Notes under the pieces: model-generated | The model's input: only the letters and a program-made list of their open reading frames with translations | Told to the model about the DNA's origin: nothing | Databases searched by the model: none | Part shown: piece by piece, positions 36,112 to 45,632 of the stretch | Layout of the letters: every line of letters begins with the position of its first letter | How positions within the stretch are numbered: position 1 is the stretch's first letter | Position numbers and translations under genes: made by a program | Assembly: GCA_018261735.1 (NCBI GenBank) | Contig: JAGTRM010000022.1 | Span: forward strand, 1-64,000 | From: Pseudomonadota bacterium | Lineage (GTDB): Bacteria > Pseudomonadota > Gammaproteobacteria > Burkholderiales > Chitinibacteraceae | DNA length: 64,000 bases | Reading direction: 5' to 3'

Positions 36112-36824
36112 GTGGCATGGCTAAGTTACAAGTGATTCTGGATGGTGCGGTCATCGATGAGTTCCGGCTGACGCGGGGACGCATCACCATCGGCCGGCGC
36201 AGGTATAGCGATATTCTGCTGGACAACCCCGCCGTTTCCGGCGACCACGCGCTGATCGAGCGCATCGGCCGTGATGTCTATCTTGAAGACCGCGACAGCA
36301 CCAACGGCACCAAGCTCAATGGCAAGCCGGTGCGACGACAGGTGTTGCGTTTTGGCGATGAAATCGGCATTGCGCACTATGCCTTGCGTTACTGCAATGA
36401 CGATGCGCCAGCCCAGCCCGGCTTTGAGCATACCTTGATGATGAAAGAGATTCGCCCCGGCGGTGGGCGGGTGGATACCCGCCCGCAGGCCGAGGCGGCC
36501 GTCGCATCGCGCAATCCGGCTTCCATCCTGGGTCCGCTCGGGGTGCTCCATGTGCTGACCGGGCCCAATGCCGGGCGCGAGCTGAAGCTGGTCAAGAATC
36601 TCACCACGCTGGGCAAGGCCGGCACGCAGGTCGCCGTGGTGACGCGCCGGGCGGAGGGCTATTTCCTGAGCCATGTCGAAGGCGCGCAATGCCCGCGAAT
36701 CAACGGCCGGGAAGTCGGCACCCAGCCCTGCGCGCTGCAGGCCGGGGACCAGATTGAATTCATGGGGGTGTCCATGATTTTTGACCACCAGATTGAGCCA
36801 GCCGGCAAGCCGGCGGGTGGCTGA
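36108..36824 (+). CDS. Protein with two FHA domains
   Basis: 238 aa. First FHA (about 20-95) has the phosphothreonine-binding pattern TIGRRRYSDILLDNPAVSGDHA and DRDSTNGTKLNG. A second, degenerate FHA (about 145-232) begins LHVLTGPNAGRELKL and keeps PRINGREV. It should read the phosphothreonine marks made by the neighbouring kinase. The start is GTG at 36108 overlapping the PP2C stop, or ATG at 36117. Confidence 0.88.
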   Translation: MSGMAKLQVILDGAVIDEFRLTRGRITIGRRRYSDILLDNPAVSGDHALIERIGRDVYLEDRDSTNGTKLNGKPVRRQVLRFGDEIGIAHYALRYCNDDAPAQPGFEHTLMMKEIRPGGGRVDTRPQAEAAVASRNPASILGPLGVLHVLTGPNAGRELKLVKNLTTLGKAGTQVAVVTRRAEGYFLSHVEGAQCPRINGREVGTQPCALQAGDQIEFMGVSMIFDHQIEPAGKPAGG

Positions 36825-36826
36825 GC

Positions 36827-37588
36827 ATGCAACTCAGGGTGCTTGGCTGCAGCGGCGGCATCGGCGGCGCGAACCGGACCACGGCTTTCCTGCTGGATGA
36901 GCATGTGCTGGTCGACGCGGGCACGGGAGTCGGCAGCTTGTCGCTGCAGGCGCTGCGGGCGATCGACCATGTTTTTCTGACGCACGCCCACTTCGATCAT
37001 ATCGCTTGCCTGCCGATGCTGCTCGATACGGTCGCCGGCTTGCGCAACGGTGTGCCGATTACCTTGCATGCCCGGCGCGAGACGATTGCCGTGCTGAAGG
37101 AACATGTCTTCAACTGGCGAATCTGGCCCGATTTCAGCCTGATCCCGGATGAATCCAGTGCGCTGTTGCAGTTCGCCGTGCAGGAAGTCGGCGAAACGCG
37201 CGAAGTGGCGGGGTGCCGCATTACCGCCTTGCCGGCCGAGCATACGGTGCCGGCAGTCGGCTTCCGGCTCGATAGCGGCAAGTCATCGGTGATTTTCAGC
37301 GGCGACAGCACGGGCGGTGATGCCTTCTGGGCGGCGGTCAATGCCACGGACAACCTGACGACCCTGATCATCGAAACCGCCTTCCCCGACCGGGAAGCCG
37401 CGCTGGCGCACGCGGCCCGGCATCTTTGCCCGGCCACGCTGCAACGCGAGCTGGCGCGCCTGCGGCGTCCGGCCGATATCCGGATCACGCACCTCAAGCC
37501 GGCGGACAGTGCGCTGATCCTGGGCGAGATCGCTGCGCTGGGCCTGCCGGCGCGTGCCTTGCTTCCTGGCGATGTGATCGAGTTCTAA
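36827..37588 (+). CDS. Metallo-beta-lactamase-fold hydrolase, resembling class II cyclic-nucleotide phosphodiesterases
   Basis: 253 aa. Two-metal site motif THAHFDHIACLP, later His in LPAEHTVPAVGF, and Asp in IFSGDSTGG. The layout is like PdeA/CpdP-type class II phosphodiesterases, which open cAMP, but substrate cannot be read from sequence. It starts 2 bp after the FHA gene, so it belongs to the kinase operon. Its stop abuts that of the convergent gene with no gap. Confidence 0.85.
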   Translation: MQLRVLGCSGGIGGANRTTAFLLDEHVLVDAGTGVGSLSLQALRAIDHVFLTHAHFDHIACLPMLLDTVAGLRNGVPITLHARRETIAVLKEHVFNWRIWPDFSLIPDESSALLQFAVQEVGETREVAGCRITALPAEHTVPAVGFRLDSGKSSVIFSGDSTGGDAFWAAVNATDNLTTLIIETAFPDREAALAHAARHLCPATLQRELARLRRPADIRITHLKPADSALILGEIAALGLPARALLPGDVIEF

Positions 37589-38617
37589 CTAACGCCTGCT
37601 GGCAACGCTCGACAGCAAGCGCGACCAGTAGAACTCGCGTTGCGCGGCATCTTCCACCGGCTGGATCCAGACCAGCTTGCCGGTATCGGGCATCGAGGGT
37701 TTGGGCGTATCGCGCAAGGTGTTGGCCAGCCCCTCGCGCACGGTGAGCTGGCCCGATATTTCCGGTGTCAGCATGTGGTTGATCCAGGCCTCGGCCAGCG
37801 CCGGGTTGCCGGTCTGGCTCAAAATGGCCCAACAATCGAGCCAGGCCAGGGCGCCTTCTTGCGGGATCACGTAACCGATATCCGCGCCGGCGCGCTGCAA
37901 GGCCTGGATCTGCTGGTCGCCGTAATTGGCATAGACCAGCGCGACTTCGTTGTCGCGGAACAGTTGCACCACTTCTTCCGGGGTGCTGTAGAACTTCAGC
38001 ACATTCTTGCGCAGATCGCGCAGCTGATCGACCACTTGCGTGAATTGGGTCGGGTTAAGCTTGAACGGATCGCGATAGCCCAGCATCAACGCCGTCAGGC
38101 TGAAGTTATGGGCGCCGCCGTGGTAAGCCAGTACCTTGCCCTGGTAGCGCGGATCCCACATGGCCGACATCGAGCGCGGGGGCTTGGCCACCAGCTTGCG
38201 GTTGTAGATCAGGCCCATCGCCGAGTAAGTGTAGGGAACCGCATAGGGTTCGTTCTGGTAAACGATGCCGGGAATGCTGTCGAGCTTGCGAAAGCGTTGG
38301 GTCTGGTTGCGGGTATTCGGAATGTTTTTCAGCCGGATCGGGATCACCAGTCGGGCATCCACGTAGCGGCGCAATTCTGCGGTGTTGACCGCAAGCAGAT
38401 CGAAAGGCTCGCTTTTTTTGCCGGCGGCGCGTGCCCACAATTCCTCGTCGGAATTGATGACGGACACCTCGACCTTCGCATTGTGACGGGCTTCGAAACT
38501 GCGGATGGCCTCGGTGCTGACGTAACCGGGCCAGGCCAGTACGCGCAAGGTTTCGCCTGCGCTGGCGCAGGCGGCAAGGACCATGGATAACAGCAGGCAA
38601 TAGAACACGCGTGGCAT
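37589..38617 (-). CDS. Orphan PotD/PotF-like periplasmic binding protein, probable lipoprotein
   Basis: 342 aa. The signal ends MVLAACASAGETL; LAAC fits a lipobox, though cleavage after ASA is also possible. The mature part begins LRVLAWPGYVSTEAIRSFEARHN, as in polyamine-binding proteins, with SDEELWARAA and VPYTYSAMGLIYNRK. No permease or ATPase gene is nearby, so it may use a distant ABC system or be a sensor. Confidence 0.88.
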   Translation of the reverse strand: MPRVFYCLLLSMVLAACASAGETLRVLAWPGYVSTEAIRSFEARHNAKVEVSVINSDEELWARAAGKKSEPFDLLAVNTAELRRYVDARLVIPIRLKNIPNTRNQTQRFRKLDSIPGIVYQNEPYAVPYTYSAMGLIYNRKLVAKPPRSMSAMWDPRYQGKVLAYHGGAHNFSLTALMLGYRDPFKLNPTQFTQVVDQLRDLRKNVLKFYSTPEEVVQLFRDNEVALVYANYGDQQIQALQRAGADIGYVIPQEGALAWLDCWAILSQTGNPALAEAWINHMLTPEISGQLTVREGLANTLRDTPKPSMPDTGKLVWIQPVEDAAQREFYWSRLLSSVASRR

Positions 38618-38843
38618 TTTCCCTCTGGCTCCCGCGCTGTTGGATCAATCAATGAGATCAATCAATGAAGAAAGGCTGATTCGTGCCAATGCCGGCAGAA
38701 TGAAAGCCATTCTATCAAAATAGAACGCGGCGGCTTGGTGCTTGAGGATTTTTTACTGATCGCTGGGTGAGCAGGGCAGAGATGAATCCGGCAACAGGGC
38801 GTTGCCGGATTATCAGGGAGAGGCAGTTAAATCCAGGCTGCGG
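38618..38843. other. Intergenic region
   Basis: About 225 bp between the PotD-like gene start and the SDR gene stop, both minus. No gene, strong terminator or promoter recognised. Confidence 0.4.
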
Positions 38844-39617
38844 TCAGCCGGCCATCCAGCCGCCGTCGACATGCAGGATCTGGCCGGTGACGAAGTCCGA
38901 GCATTGCGACAGCAGGAAGGCGATCGGGCCGACCAGCAGGTGTTTTTCGCACAGGCGGCCCTTGGGCAGGCGGCCCATCACCCAGTTGTAGGCCTCTTTC
39001 TGGTCGAGGATGTCCTTGTTGATGTCGGTCAGCGTGAAGATCGGCGCCACGGCGTTCACGTTGATGTTGTGCGGCGCGAACTCGACGGCGATCGAGCGCG
39101 TCAGGTTGTTGATCGCACCCTTGCTGGCGGCATAGGCGGAAAACTTGGCCTTGCCTTGCGAGCCGCGCACCGACGAGATGTTGACGATGCGGCCGGATTG
39201 CTTCTCCAGCATATATTTGCTCACCGACTTGCAGCAGATCATGGTGCCGGTGAGGTTGATATCCATCACCCACTTGAACTTGTCGATGTTGAAGTCTTGC
39301 TGCTCTTCGAGGTAAGTCACGCCGGCGCAGTTCACCAGCCCATCGATCTGGCCGTATTTCTGCACCACGGCGGCGGTCATTGCGTCGACGCTGGCCTCGC
39401 TGGTGATATCGGTCGCCACGGCAAAGCCTGCGAGGCCGCGCTCGGCGAATTCCTGCAGCGCCTCATCGAGCAGCGGCTGGGAAATATCGACCAGTACCGC
39501 GTGCGCGCCGATGCTGGCGAGCCCTGCCGCCACTTCGCGGCCAATGCCGCGGCCGGCGCCGGTTACGATGCAGACTTTGTCTTTCAGTCCGTACATGTCT
39601 TCAAGTGTGTAATTCAT
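38844..39617 (-). CDS. Short-chain dehydrogenase/reductase
   Basis: 257 aa, classical SDR. NAD(P)-binding VTGAGRGIGREVA with VDIS after strand 2 (Asp, suggests NAD), LVNCAGV, catalytic Ser in VNISSVRG and YAASK. C-terminal GQILHVDGGW. Sugar or polyol dehydrogenases of this group are common in sugar-acid clusters; here it is next to a lactonase and a sugar ABC importer, so a sugar or sugar-acid substrate is likely (inference). Confidence 0.9.
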   Translation of the reverse strand: MNYTLEDMYGLKDKVCIVTGAGRGIGREVAAGLASIGAHAVLVDISQPLLDEALQEFAERGLAGFAVATDITSEASVDAMTAAVVQKYGQIDGLVNCAGVTYLEEQQDFNIDKFKWVMDINLTGTMICCKSVSKYMLEKQSGRIVNISSVRGSQGKAKFSAYAASKGAINNLTRSIAVEFAPHNINVNAVAPIFTLTDINKDILDQKEAYNWVMGRLPKGRLCEKHLLVGPIAFLLSQCSDFVTGQILHVDGGWMAG

Positions 39618-39707
39618 GCTGCAAAATCCTCCAAAAATCCGGCGCTGGGCGCGAGCGGGCCCCGCCGGCGCCGCTGGCGCCGGTCGAGTGATCCGCTGAA
39701 GCGGGGG

Positions 39708-40628
39708 TCAGAGCAGGTGGGAATACTGGCAACCCTGTGTTGCCAGACGAATGTGGTACAGGGAACGGGTGGCGGTGATGAACAGCTCGTCCTGTTGCGG
39801 TCCGCCAAACGTGCAGTTGGAAACGCGCTCGGGCACCTTGATCTTGCCGAGCTTCTGCCCATCAGCGCTCAGCACCAGAATGCCGTCCTCGCAGCTGCAG
39901 AAAATCCGCCCGTTGTGGTCGATACGGAAGCCGTCGGGAATACCCGGTTCGATTTGGGCGATCACCTGTGGATTGGCCAGCCGGCAGCCGTCGATCACGT
40001 CATAGGCCACCAGATGGCGGTGGCCCTGGGTCGGGAATTCGACGATCGACATGTCGGCCACAACAAGGCGCGATTCATCCGGCGAAAAAGCAAGGCCATT
40101 CGGGCGCTGGATATCGGTGGCGACCGCCGTCAGTTCACCGCTGGCCGGATCGAAGCGGTAGACGTAGCAGCCGATGATCTGGCTTTCCGACCTGTAGCCT
40201 TCGGCGTCACCGAGAATGCCGTAGGGCGGATCGCTGAACCAGATCGTGCCGTCGGATTTCACCACCACGTCGTTGGGCGAATTCAGCCGCTTGCCATCGA
40301 AGCGGTCGACCAGGATGCGCGCCACGCCTTCGGCATCGGTGCGGCTGATGCCGCGCCGGCCGTGCTCGCAACTGACCAGCTGGCCTTCGCGGTCGAGCGT
40401 GTTGCCGTTGCTGAAGTTCGACGCCTCGCGGAACACGCTGACCGTGCCGCTGCGATCCCAGCGATACATGCGGTTGGCCTTGACGTCGCTGAACACGACG
40501 GCGTCTTCTCGTGGCAGCCAGACTGGTCCTTCAGCCCAGACCGCCGGCGAGGCGAGGCAGACGAGCGCACTGTCGTCGCGCAGCAGTGTGGAAAATTCCG
40601 GGTGATACGTTTCAACTTGGCAAGTCAT
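39708..40628 (-). CDS. SMP-30/gluconolactonase-family lactonase
   Basis: 306 aa, six-bladed beta-propeller. Metal-site segments AEGPVWLPREDAVVFSD (Glu), RLNSPNDVVVKSDGTIWFSDPPYG (Asn) and RPNGLAFSPDESRLVVAD (Asn/Asp) are all present, so it should hydrolyse a sugar lactone. It lies between the SDR gene and the ABC importer, fitting an oxidative sugar pathway of dehydrogenase, lactonase, then dehydratase or dehydrogenase. Confidence 0.92.
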   Translation of the reverse strand: MTCQVETYHPEFSTLLRDDSALVCLASPAVWAEGPVWLPREDAVVFSDVKANRMYRWDRSGTVSVFREASNFSNGNTLDREGQLVSCEHGRRGISRTDAEGVARILVDRFDGKRLNSPNDVVVKSDGTIWFSDPPYGILGDAEGYRSESQIIGCYVYRFDPASGELTAVATDIQRPNGLAFSPDESRLVVADMSIVEFPTQGHRHLVAYDVIDGCRLANPQVIAQIEPGIPDGFRIDHNGRIFCSCEDGILVLSADGQKLGKIKVPERVSNCTFGGPQQDELFITATRSLYHIRLATQGCQYSHLL

Positions 40629-40689
40629 TTCGGGCAGTGCTCCAACAAATCCCCGCAGGGTTCTTATTGATCAGGCCCCTTGAGACATC

Positions 40690-40764
40690 GTCATTCCGGC
40701 GAAGGCCGGAATCCAGTGCCAACATGGGTGGGCTGCCTGGGCCCCGGCCTTCGCCGGGGCGACG
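40690..40764. repeat. 75-bp intergenic double-hairpin repeat
   Basis: Hairpin ATTCCGGC-gaag-GCCGGAAT (40693-40712) and hairpin GCCCCGGC-cttc-GCCGGGGC (40741-40760) around a 28-nt middle. This REP-like pattern is widespread in intergenic DNA of GC-rich proteobacteria. It lies between the ABC binding-protein gene and the SMP-30 gene and may reduce read-through there. Confidence 0.75.
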
Positions 40765-40815
40765 AGTTAAAACATTACGGGGCCGAATCAATAAGCTCTG
40801 GCGGGATGGTTCTCT

Positions 40816-41919
40816 TTACTTCACGCCCCAGATCTTCTTGTATTGGTTCTGGTAATCGTTCTGCGGGTCGTAAACGTTCTTGTCGCCGCCATCGAAAGCC
40901 ACGTTGTCCTTGGTCACGAGGTGCACCGGCGTGACGTAGCCCGACGGTTTGGACTTGGACAACGCACGATTCAGCTCGTCGACCAGCTGCCAGCCATGCA
41001 GACGCAGCGGTTCCGGCACGGTGGCGCTCTGGTGGTCGCCGTTGCGGATGCGCTGGTAGGCCGACATCGAGCCATCGCCGGCCGAGATGTTATGCGGCGC
41101 GGCGTTGCCCTTCTTGCCGGCGGTCTTCAGCGACGAGCCCATGAAGTCGAAGTACAGGTCGTTGATGCCGAGCGCGTATTCGAAATCGTCGCCGTATTTC
41201 TGCAGCAGGCTGAACGTCATCTGCGGCATGCGGTTCGAGGTATCGGCGAGCGGCGTGTCGATGAACTCGACCAGCTTGCAGCCGCTGCATTTCTGCACCA
41301 CGGCCTTCATCGCGTTGGCCTTCTCCAGCGCGATCTGATAGAGCGAATCGGTGAAGATCAGCACGCGCGCCTTGCCTTCAGACTTGGCGATCGCGTACAT
41401 CGCGGCCACTTTCGAGACTTCGTTCGCGTCGGAACCGACGTTGAAGAACATGTTGTATTCGGGTGCCGGGCCCGGTTGCGGCACAGCGTGCCAGCCGACC
41501 AGCGCGATGCCCTGCTCGGTGGCCTTCTTCAGCGGGATCTTGGCCACGTTCGGGTTCCAGCCACCGATGATGATGCCGGCCGGTTTCTTGGCGATGGCCT
41601 GGTTCAGCGCGGCGAGCTGGTCCTTGACCGATCCGGCGCCGTCGAGCACGTCGAGCTTCCACCCGGCGGTTTTGGCGGCCTCGACCACGCCTTCCTTCAC
41701 GCCCTGCACGCCGCCGTTCTTCATGTCGGAGGCGATGTAGACGATGCTCTTGTTCGCCGCGATCTTCGGTCCGGAAACCGGCCCGTCCCACTTGTTGGAC
41801 GGGGCGGTCGCCTTGGCGACGACAGCCTTGGCCTCGTCGAGAAAAGCGTCGGCTTGGGCCGTCTGACTCAGGGTGAACAGGGCGCCAACTGCAACTGCAC
41901 ATGCGGTAATGCGTTTCAT
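40816..41919 (-). CDS. Sugar ABC transporter periplasmic binding protein (ribose/xylose type)
   Basis: 367 aa. Signal peptide MKRITACAVAVGALFTLSQTAQA, cleavage before DAFLDEA. Type I periplasmic-binding fold with YIASDMKNGGVQGVKEG, ALNQAIAKKPAGIIIGGWNP and YALGINDLYFDF in place of the usual AxNDxxA. A local CSGC pair is unusual. The ligand is unknown; genes around it suggest a sugar, sugar acid or lactone. Confidence 0.9.
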   Translation of the reverse strand: MKRITACAVAVGALFTLSQTAQADAFLDEAKAVVAKATAPSNKWDGPVSGPKIAANKSIVYIASDMKNGGVQGVKEGVVEAAKTAGWKLDVLDGAGSVKDQLAALNQAIAKKPAGIIIGGWNPNVAKIPLKKATEQGIALVGWHAVPQPGPAPEYNMFFNVGSDANEVSKVAAMYAIAKSEGKARVLIFTDSLYQIALEKANAMKAVVQKCSGCKLVEFIDTPLADTSNRMPQMTFSLLQKYGDDFEYALGINDLYFDFMGSSLKTAGKKGNAAPHNISAGDGSMSAYQRIRNGDHQSATVPEPLRLHGWQLVDELNRALSKSKPSGYVTPVHLVTKDNVAFDGGDKNVYDPQNDYQNQYKKIWGVK

Positions 41920-41931
41920 AGTGACTGCCTC

Positions 41932-43014
41932 CTAAACATGATGGGATTGAACTTGCGGATCGGCCACTTTCTTGGCGGTGACCTTCTGGACTGCTTTTTG
42001 GTTGAGCAAACGGCGGCGCTGGGCGTAGCCGGCAAAACTGATCGACAGCAGCAGCGTGGCGCCGTTGAACATCGGCTCGACCCAGAACGCGCCGCCGAAC
42101 TGCTGGATGCCGGCGATGCCGATCGCCAGGATCGCGATGCCGACGATCGTGCCCCAGACATTCACGCGTCCGGGACGGATCGTGGTGCTGCCGAGAAAAG
42201 CGCCGACCAGTGCCGGCAGCAGGAAATCCATGCCGACGCTGGCCTGTCCCACGCCCTGTTCGGCCGAAACCAGCACGCCGGTTGCGCCGGTCAGCACACT
42301 GGAGAGGATGTAGCTGCCGATCACGTAGCGTTTGACCGGGATGCCGTTCAGGTGCGCGGCGGTCGGGTTGCCGCCGATCGCGTACATGTTGCGGCCGACC
42401 GGCGTGTGTTCGGTCACGAGCCAGAGCGCGATGGCGACGAAGATCACGTAGAACGCGGCGATCGGCACGCCGGCGATCTCGGTGTGATGCAGCGCGGTGA
42501 AGGCTTCCGGCAGGTCGCCGACGATCTGGCGCCCACCCGAATGCCACAGCGCCACGGCATACAGGAAAGTGCCGGAGCCGAGCGTGGCGACGAAACTGTC
42601 GATGTCGGCCAGTGCCACCAGGATACCGTTGAGAAAGCCATACAGCGCGGCGAGCACCAGCACCACCAGCACCGCCGCAGGCCAGGAAAGGCCGAGGTTG
42701 ATCTGCAGCGTGATCGCCAGGATGTGCCAGAGCACGATGCCGAAGCCGACGTTCAGGTCGATCTTGCCGACGATCATCGGAATGGTCGCGGCCAGTGCCA
42801 GCAACGCGATTTTCGATTTGCTCGCCAGGATCGCTTGCAGCGTCAGCATCGAAGCGAACGACGGCGTGGCGGCGGAAAAGACCGCCACCAGCACGAAGCA
42901 GAGGATCAGCAGGCTGTAGCGCGACGCGGTTTCGCTCAGCCACGGCAGCCAGCCGTCGCGGGCGAGGCTCACGTTTTCTTCCAGCGCTGTGGATTTCACC
43001 GATGTTTTGGACAC
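41932..43014 (-). CDS. Sugar ABC transporter permease (RbsC type)
   Basis: 360 aa, about 9-10 TM segments, BPD_transp_2 family. GKIDLNVGFGIVLWHILAIT corresponds to the family's GGIDLSVG region, and GGNPTAAHLNGIPVKRYVIGSYILSS to the conserved GGN(E/P)xAAxxSGI coupling loop. It starts with GTG, 36 bp after the ATPase stop, and is followed 12 bp later by the binding protein. Confidence 0.9.
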   Translation of the reverse strand: MSKTSVKSTALEENVSLARDGWLPWLSETASRYSLLILCFVLVAVFSAATPSFASMLTLQAILASKSKIALLALAATIPMIVGKIDLNVGFGIVLWHILAITLQINLGLSWPAAVLVVLVLAALYGFLNGILVALADIDSFVATLGSGTFLYAVALWHSGGRQIVGDLPEAFTALHHTEIAGVPIAAFYVIFVAIALWLVTEHTPVGRNMYAIGGNPTAAHLNGIPVKRYVIGSYILSSVLTGATGVLVSAEQGVGQASVGMDFLLPALVGAFLGSTTIRPGRVNVWGTIVGIAILAIGIAGIQQFGGAFWVEPMFNGATLLLSISFAGYAQRRRLLNQKAVQKVTAKKVADPQVQSHHV

Positions 43015-43050
43015 TTTAGTTACCCCTGTAACAGATATGGCAAATCTGGG

Positions 43051-44610
43051 TTAGGCCGTTTGCAGCGCGGCTGCCGGCTGATCGTTGTTTTCGTCCTGTC
43101 CACTGCCGCACGCCAGCGCGAGCAGGTTGGCAAAGCTCACGTCCTCGTCGCACAGCTCGCCCACGACCTGGCCGCGGTTGAACACCAGCGCGCGGCTGCA
43201 GATGTGGGCAATCTCTTCGAAGTCGGTCGAAACCACCAGCACGGCGATGCCCTGGTCGAGCGCCTGGTTGAGGATGTGGTAAATCTCGGCGCGCGCGCCG
43301 ACATCGACGCCGGCGGTCGGGTCTTCCAGGATCAAGAGCGGGCTGTGCATGTTCAGCCAGCGCGCCATTACCACCTTCTGCTGGTTGCCGCCGGACAAGG
43401 CGCTGATGTCGAGGTTGACGTTTTTCGGACGCACGTCGAATTCCCTGACCTTCTGATTGGCGAGCGGAATCTCGGCGCCCGCGCCGTAGGCGGAAAACGG
43501 CTTGCGCCCCAGATTGCACGGATTGATAAACAGGTTCTCGCGCACCGACATCGACATCACCACGCTCTCGTGGATGCGGTCGCCTGCGACCATCGAGATC
43601 CCGGCGCGAATCGCTTCGAGCGGGGAATCGGCCTTGAGCGGCATGCCGTTCAGGCTGATGCGGCCCTGGTCCAGCGTGCGCAGTCCGAACAGGCTGCGGC
43701 CGATTTCTTCCTGCCCCGCGCCGCGTAACCCGGCCAGCGCGAGCATTTCGCCGCGGCGCAGCGTGAACGACACCGGGCCGGTATCGCCGATCACGACCTT
43801 GTCGAGCGTGAGCAGGGTTTGCGCCTCGGGCGAGACTTGCGGGCGGCGCAGTTTGCGCTCGGCTTCCTGCCCGACAATCGCGCGCACCAGATCGCGCAGC
43901 GTGTATTGCGCGGTCGGACCGCCGGCGACGTAATTGCCGTCGCGCATCACGCAGATGTCGTCGGCGATCTCGATCACCTCGTCCAGGCGGTGCGTCACGT
44001 AGATCATGCCGACGCGTTTTTCCTTGAGTCTTTTCAGCACGGTGAACAGGTGGCGCACGTCGTCGGCCGGCAGCGAGGCGGTCGGCTCGTCGAGCACCAG
44101 CACTTCGGCCTCGACCGCGACGGCGCGGGCAATGGCCAGCAGCGATTTCTCGGTGCGAGAAAGATCGAACACGCGCGCATCCGGATCAAGGTCGATGCCG
44201 ACCTCGCGCAAGGCCTGGTGTGCGCGCTGGCGCACCAGCGGCCAGTTGATCAGGCCGAGGCGGCGCGGGAAGCCCATGACCAGCGCCATGTTTTCCGCGA
44301 CCGTCATCCAGTCGACCAGTCCCAGATCCTGATGGATGAAGGCAATCGGTTGCGTGGTGCGCTTTTTCAGCGCGGCGGCGGATTTGATCTCCTGGCCGTG
44401 AAACAGGATGCGGCCGCCATCGCGCTTGTAGACGCCGGCCAGCACCTTGATCAGCGTGGATTTTCCGGCGCCGTTTTCGCCGAGCAGCGCCATGATCTTG
44501 CCGGGCTCGATGGTGACGCTGACATTGTTGACGACGGTATTGCTGCCGAATTTCTTGACGATCCGTTCCAGCCGCAGCAAGGGCTGGCCTGATGTGTGTG
44601 GCGAATTCAT
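43051..44610 (-). CDS. Sugar ABC transporter ATPase (RbsA type, two ABC domains)
   Basis: 519 aa. First ABC: Walker A LLGENGAGKSTLIKVLAG, a non-canonical signature DLSRTEKSLLAIARAV, Walker B VLVLDEPTASL. Second ABC: degenerate Walker A ALAGLRGAGQEEIGRSLFG, canonical signature LSGGNQQKVVMARWL, LLILEDPTAGVDVGA with Glu-Asp after the hydrophobic run. This asymmetry is normal for RbsA/MglA. The ATG at 44610 follows GGAG and lies 24 bp after the dlgD-like stop. Confidence 0.93.
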   Translation of the reverse strand: MNSPHTSGQPLLRLERIVKKFGSNTVVNNVSVTIEPGKIMALLGENGAGKSTLIKVLAGVYKRDGGRILFHGQEIKSAAALKKRTTQPIAFIHQDLGLVDWMTVAENMALVMGFPRRLGLINWPLVRQRAHQALREVGIDLDPDARVFDLSRTEKSLLAIARAVAVEAEVLVLDEPTASLPADDVRHLFTVLKRLKEKRVGMIYVTHRLDEVIEIADDICVMRDGNYVAGGPTAQYTLRDLVRAIVGQEAERKLRRPQVSPEAQTLLTLDKVVIGDTGPVSFTLRRGEMLALAGLRGAGQEEIGRSLFGLRTLDQGRISLNGMPLKADSPLEAIRAGISMVAGDRIHESVVMSMSVRENLFINPCNLGRKPFSAYGAGAEIPLANQKVREFDVRPKNVNLDISALSGGNQQKVVMARWLNMHSPLLILEDPTAGVDVGARAEIYHILNQALDQGIAVLVVSTDFEEIAHICSRALVFNRGQVVGELCDEDVSFANLLALACGSGQDENNDQPAAALQTA

Positions 44611-44633
44611 CTGCTGTTCTCCGTAGCCTTTGA

Positions 44634-45632
44634 TCAGAGTGCCTTGATCCGCGCCCATACCCGGTCATCGACCGATATGCCGTTTTGGCGGTTTTCCGCC
44701 AGCAGTTGCGGGAATTCATGGCCGGGCATGCGGATCGGTGCTGCGGGATCGGCGCGTTCGGCGCTCTGCACGTAGTCGCGGATGCGCTCAAGCTTGGCGT
44801 CGCGGCTGGGGCCGTCGATCAGGCGGTCGACTTCGATCGCGATGAAGACCTGCGAGATGTTGTATTCGTCGTCCATTTCCTCGGTAACCTCGGCGACCGA
44901 CAGGCCGCCCGAGAGCAGCGTGGCGATCATGTCGAGCACGATGGAAAGGCCGGAACCTTTCCAGTAGCCCATCGGCAGGATGCGGCGGTTTTTCTCGATC
45001 GGCGCCGGATCGCGGGTCAGATTGCCTGCGTCGTCGAAGCCGCCGTCGACCGGCAGTTGGCGCCCGGCCAGGCGGTTCACTTCGAGCATGCCGTAGGAGA
45101 ACATCGACATCGACATGTCGACCATGGTGACGGGATCGCCGGGAGCGGCCACGATCAGCGGGTTGGTGCCGATGCGGCATTCCTTGGCGCCCCACGGCGG
45201 CATCACGGCGATCGAGTTGGTCCAGCAGATGCCGATGTAGCCTTTTTCCGCCGCCTGGTAACCGTAACCGCCGCCGCGCATCCAGTGGTTGGCGTTGCGC
45301 AATGCCACGAGGCCGATGCCGTGCTGGTCGGCGAGCGTCATTGCGCGGTCCATCATCTGCTTCGCGGTGAGGTTGCCGATCGCGCGCCGGGCATCCCATT
45401 GTTCGATCGCGCCGAGCGAAAGCAGGCATTGCGGCTCGGCATCGGGGCGGATATGGCCGGCCTTGAGTTGTTCGATAAAGCGCGGGAAGCGGTTGACACC
45501 ATGCGAGTACACGCCGGTTTCCGTGGTGTCGGCAAACAGCGTGGCGCAGGCTTCCGCCTTGTCTAGCGCGACTCCGCAACCGAGCAATACCCGCTTGAAT
45601 TCCTGTTTCAGCTCTGCATGACCCAAACGCAT
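44634..45632 (-). CDS. dlgD: Ldh/YiaK-family oxidoreductase (dehydro-L-gulonate dehydrogenase-like)
   Basis: 332 aa, malate/L-lactate/ureidoglycolate dehydrogenase fold. [15 protein letters not shown] has the catalytic His-containing SHG motif; [19 protein letters not shown] and [12 protein letters not shown] bind nucleotide. It resembles YiaK/DlgD, which reduces 2,3-diketo-L-gulonate to 3-dehydro-L-gulonate. Family members differ in substrate, so the symbol is tentative. First gene of the operon with the ABC importer and divergent from the IclR gene. Confidence 0.85.
   Translation of the reverse strand: MRLGHAELKQEFKRVLLGCGVALDKAEACATLFADTTETGVYSHGVNRFPRFIEQLKAGHIRPDAEPQCLLSLGAIEQWDARRAIGNLTAKQMMDRAMTLADQHGIGLVALRNANHWMRGGGYGYQAAEKGYIGICWTNSIAVMPPWGAKECRIGTNPLIVAAPGDPVTMVDMSMSMFSYGMLEVNRLAGRQLPVDGGFDDAGNLTRDPAPIEKNRRILPMGYWKGSGLSIVLDMIATLLSGGLSVAEVTEEMDDEYNISQVFIAIEVDRLIDGPSRDAKLERIRDYVQSAERADPAAPIRMPGHEFPQLLAENRQNGISVDDRVWARIKAL

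Noticed and set aside
40843-43728. 961-codon plus-strand ORF
   Set aside because: Antisense shadow of the ABC binding-protein, permease and ATPase genes, which have full family motifs on the minus strand. Its translation is His/Arg/Asp-rich without any motif.
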